NCBI GenBank assembly: GCA_913061345.1
Contig: CAJXTZ010000077.1
Span: forward strand, 1-7,924
DNA: 7,924 nucleotides
From: an uncultured Erythrobacter sp.
Lineage (GTDB): Bacteria; Pseudomonadota; Alphaproteobacteria; Sphingomonadales; Sphingomonadaceae
Reading direction: 5' to 3'
Shown in pieces: positions 6,102 through 7,924 of this stretch; positions within the stretch are counted from its first letter, which is position 1; each line of letters opens with the position of its first letter. A program made the translations under genes and the position numbers. Under the pieces are notes generated by a model. That model was not told where the DNA came from, did not search any database, and saw only the letters and a list, made by a program, of their open reading frames with translations.

Positions 6102-6437
6102 TCAGGTGCCGTAACGCAATTCCGGGTCGGATTGCTCGCGACGGTTGATTTCAAGCAATTCTCGCATTTCAGGCAGGTGAAGCGAAGGGTTGAGCCGGAC
6201 ACCGGCAAGGCCATCGTGCGCCCAGCGTATCGTGCCTTCGATTTCACAGCCGGAGGAAACGACGACAACAACCTCGTCACCCATCTCGAACTTGTTACGT
6301 CCAAGATTGCTGATACGCGCACCCTGCTGCGAAAGTTCGATCAACAAACCCGACGCGGTCTTGCGGCCATTGCGGCGCAACTCAACCGGCAACCGAGTGG
6401 CATATCGTTTGTGCGACCTGATCGTAAGCACCGACAT
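6102..6437 (-). CDS. PilZ-domain protein (putative c-di-GMP receptor)
   Basis: This 111-residue cytoplasmic single-domain protein probably binds cyclic di-GMP and relays it to motility, envelope or surface functions. The RxxxR switch is visible as RSHKRYATR (R7, R11, R15), followed by the beta-barrel motif ELSQQG (34-39), which corresponds to (D/N)xSxxG with Glu replacing Asp/Asn. The strand EMGDEVVVVVSSGCEIEGTIRWAHDGLAGVRL completes the barrel. A helical tail (about 88-102) follows. I chose the ATG at 6437 because a GGAGG (6449-6453) lies 11 bases upstream and the RxxxR motif then sits near the N-terminus. The frame is open to 6506 but the extension looks non-native. It lies on the opposite strand between bamD and recN, convergent to bamD and divergent from recN. 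The Glu substitution makes ligand binding likely but not certain. Confidence 0.88.
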   Translation of the reverse strand: MSVLTIRSHKRYATRLPVELRRNGRKTASGLLIELSQQGARISNLGRNKFEMGDEVVVVVSSGCEIEGTIRWAHDGLAGVRLNPSLHLPEMRELLEINRREQSDPELRYGT

Positions 6438-6480
6438 TACGGGCAGAACCTCCAACTGCGAGCATTTACTAACGCAGACA

Positions 6481-6488
6481 ATGGTTAA
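6481..6488 (-). promoter_or_regulatory. Possible CtrA half-site upstream of the PilZ gene
   Basis: Read on the minus strand this is TTAACCAT, the 8-base half-site form described for the alphaproteobacterial cell-cycle regulator CtrA. It lies about 44 bases before the PilZ start codon. The full TTAA-N7-TTAA form is not present. One 8-base match could be chance, but the site is AT-rich in GC-rich DNA and sits in a promoter region of a c-di-GMP-related gene. Confidence 0.35.
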
Positions 6489-6512
6489 GAAGACCTGAAC
6501 ATCCACCCTTTG

Positions 6513-6534
6513 CAGCGCGTCAATCGTTGCGCTG
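6513..6534. repeat. Short inverted repeat in the recN leader
   Basis: Arms CAGCGC (6513-6518) and GCGCTG (6529-6534) are perfectly complementary around a 10-base loop. The repeat lies in the 129-base gap between the divergent PilZ and recN starts, about 33 bases before the recN ATG. It could be an operator or an RNA hairpin; there is no U-tract, so it is not a terminator. Confidence 0.35.
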
Positions 6535-6566
6535 TGCGTGCCCGCGACGTAAAGCCGGTAACAGCT

Positions 6567-7924
6567 ATGCTCACCGCGCTTTCTATTCGGAACATCGTGC
6601 TGATCGAGGCGCTCGACCTGTCCTTCGGACCGGGGCTGGGTGTGTTGACCGGCGAAACGGGCGCGGGAAAGTCCATCCTGCTCGACGCCCTGGGTCTCGT
6701 GCTGGGCAATCGCGCCGATTCCGCCCTTGTTCGCAGCGGGGAAGATCAGGCCAGCGTCACTGCCACGTTCGAATTTACCGCGCTACCCGCATCGGTGCGA
6801 GAGGCGCTGGGGGATGCCGAGGTGGAGATCGAACCAGGCGAAGCGCTTATAATCCGCCGGCGCCTCAAGGCCGACGGCGGTTCCAAGGCTTTCGTCAACG
6901 ATCAGCCCGTGGGCGTGGCGCTGCTGCGTTCACTTTCGGGCGCACTGGTGGAATTGCACGGCCAGCACGATGATCGCGGGCTGGTGAACCCGCGCGGCCA
7001 CCGGGCTTTGCTTGATCGCTATGCCGATGCCGATGTGGCGGGCGTTGCCGCTGCATGGGGCGGCTGGCGCACGGCGCGCGAAGCGCTGAAAGAGGCCGAA
7101 AGCGCGATTGACCAGGCGCGCGCCGATCAGGACCTGTTGCTGGCGCACCTTGCCGAACTCACCAACATCGAACCGCAGGAAGGCGAAGAGGAGAGTCTCG
7201 CCAACACCCGCGCCGACATGCAGAAGGGCGAGAAGCTGGCGGGCGACCTGGAAGACCTTCGCATGGTTTGGGACGGATCGGATTCGCCGCTCGCATCGCT
7301 ACGCGTGGCAGCGCGCAAGCTGGACCGGATTGCAGAGGAGCATCCTCTGCTGGCAGAAGCGCTTGGCGCTCTGGATCGCGCCGTGATCGAAGCGGGCGAG
7401 GCGGAGGAGAAGCTGCAGTCGGCCGCCGAGGCGATGCAGCACGACCCGCTGGAACTGGACCGGATAGAGACGCGTCTGTTCGAACTGCGCGCCCTGGCTC
7501 GTAAGCATGGGTGCCAGGTGGATGACCTGCCGGAAGTGATGCGCGCTATTCGCGGGAAGCTGGATGCCATCGAGCAGGGCGATGCCGACCTTGCAGATTT
7601 GCAGAAGGCCGAACGCGATGCGCACCAGATCTATCGCGCACGGGCAGAGGCGCTGCATGCCAATCGCATTTCCGCGGCATTGGAACTGGACGATGCAGTC
7701 GCCGCAGAACTTTCTCCGCTGAAGCTGGATGCCGCACGCTTCAAGACCGCCGTGGCAGAGCAGCCGGAGGAGAAGTGGGGTTCGCAGGGCATCGACACGG
7801 TCGAGTTTCTGATCGCCACCAACCCCGGTGCGGATTTTGCCCCTCTCACCAAGATCGCATCGGGCGGCGAACTGTCACGCTTTATCCTCGCGCTGAAGGT
7901 GGCGTTGGCGGAGCAGGGCGGGGC
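6567..7924 (+). CDS. recN: DNA repair protein RecN (3' end beyond window)
   Basis: RecN is an SMC-like ATPase that acts at DNA double-strand breaks in homologous recombination. The visible 452 codons are open to the window end with no stop. It starts MLTALSIRNIVLIEALDL, with Walker A GETGAGKS at residues 29-36 and the RecN-typical VELHGQHDDRGLV at 128-140. A long coiled-coil-prone, Glu/Ala/Arg-rich region (about 165-380) follows, including FELRALARKHG at the expected place. TVEFLIATNPGADFAPLTKI then leads into the ABC signature SGGELSR (432-438). Full-length RecN is about 550-560 residues, so about 100 residues with Walker B are missing to the right. The ATG at 6567 is chosen because the conserved N-terminus begins exactly there, although there is no strong Shine-Dalgarno. 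No alphaproteobacterial LexA box (GTTC-N7-GTTC) was seen upstream. Confidence 0.95.
   Translation, partial: MLTALSIRNIVLIEALDLSFGPGLGVLTGETGAGKSILLDALGLVLGNRADSALVRSGEDQASVTATFEFTALPASVREALGDAEVEIEPGEALIIRRRLKADGGSKAFVNDQPVGVALLRSLSGALVELHGQHDDRGLVNPRGHRALLDRYADADVAGVAAAWGGWRTAREALKEAESAIDQARADQDLLLAHLAELTNIEPQEGEEESLANTRADMQKGEKLAGDLEDLRMVWDGSDSPLASLRVAARKLDRIAEEHPLLAEALGALDRAVIEAGEAEEKLQSAAEAMQHDPLELDRIETRLFELRALARKHGCQVDDLPEVMRAIRGKLDAIEQGDADLADLQKAERDAHQIYRARAEALHANRISAALELDDAVAAELSPLKLDAARFKTAVAEQPEEKWGSQGIDTVEFLIATNPGADFAPLTKIASGGELSRFILALKVALAEQGG

Noticed and set aside
6438..6566. LexA (SOS) box upstream of recN
   Set aside because: GAAC and GTTC words occur near here, but none form a direct repeat with the 7-base spacing used in alphaproteobacteria.

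Overview
The window looks like the end of a contig from an alphaproteobacterium, most likely a sphingomonad or Erythrobacteraceae member. The reasons are GC-rich coding sequence, a sphingomonad-style TonB-dependent receptor, a UrcA-family secreted protein, and a bamD...recN neighbourhood of the kind found in this class. This assignment is inference; there is no rRNA gene in the window to test it. The first 49 bases are not genomic. They match the Illumina Nextera i7 transposase adapter, including an 8-base index, so real sequence starts at about base 50.

Layout. 50-913 (+) is the C-terminal third of a TonB-dependent receptor, followed by a strong UUCG-loop terminator (938-976) that can work in both directions. 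1035-4374 (-) is a tight three-gene operon read right to left: a 2OG-Fe(II) dioxygenase (4374-3637), a TPR protein fused to a putative 2OG-Fe(II) oxygenase (3640-1955), and a class I SAM-dependent methyltransferase (1958-1035). Both junctions are 4-base stop/start overlaps (GTGA and ATGA). 4375-4636 holds a minus-strand terminator (4477-4533) belonging to the next gene, urcA-like (4637-4960, -), which encodes a small exported protein. The 331-base gap 4961-5291 separates that gene from divergent bamD and is rich in short inverted repeats. bamD (5292-6089, +) is followed after 12 bases by a convergent PilZ-domain gene (6102-6437, -). recN (6567 to the window end, +) is open at the right edge.

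How the parts may work together. bamD (outer-membrane protein assembly) and recN (DNA break repair) are housekeeping genes, and a small PilZ gene has been inserted between them on the opposite strand. The oxygenase/TPR-oxygenase/methyltransferase operon is the least understood part. Two oxygenases and a methyltransferase, translationally coupled and convergent with a TonB-dependent receptor, suggest a modification pathway acting on a protein, peptide or small molecule. The substrate cannot be read from the sequence. No mobile elements, CRISPR arrays, tRNA or rRNA genes were seen.
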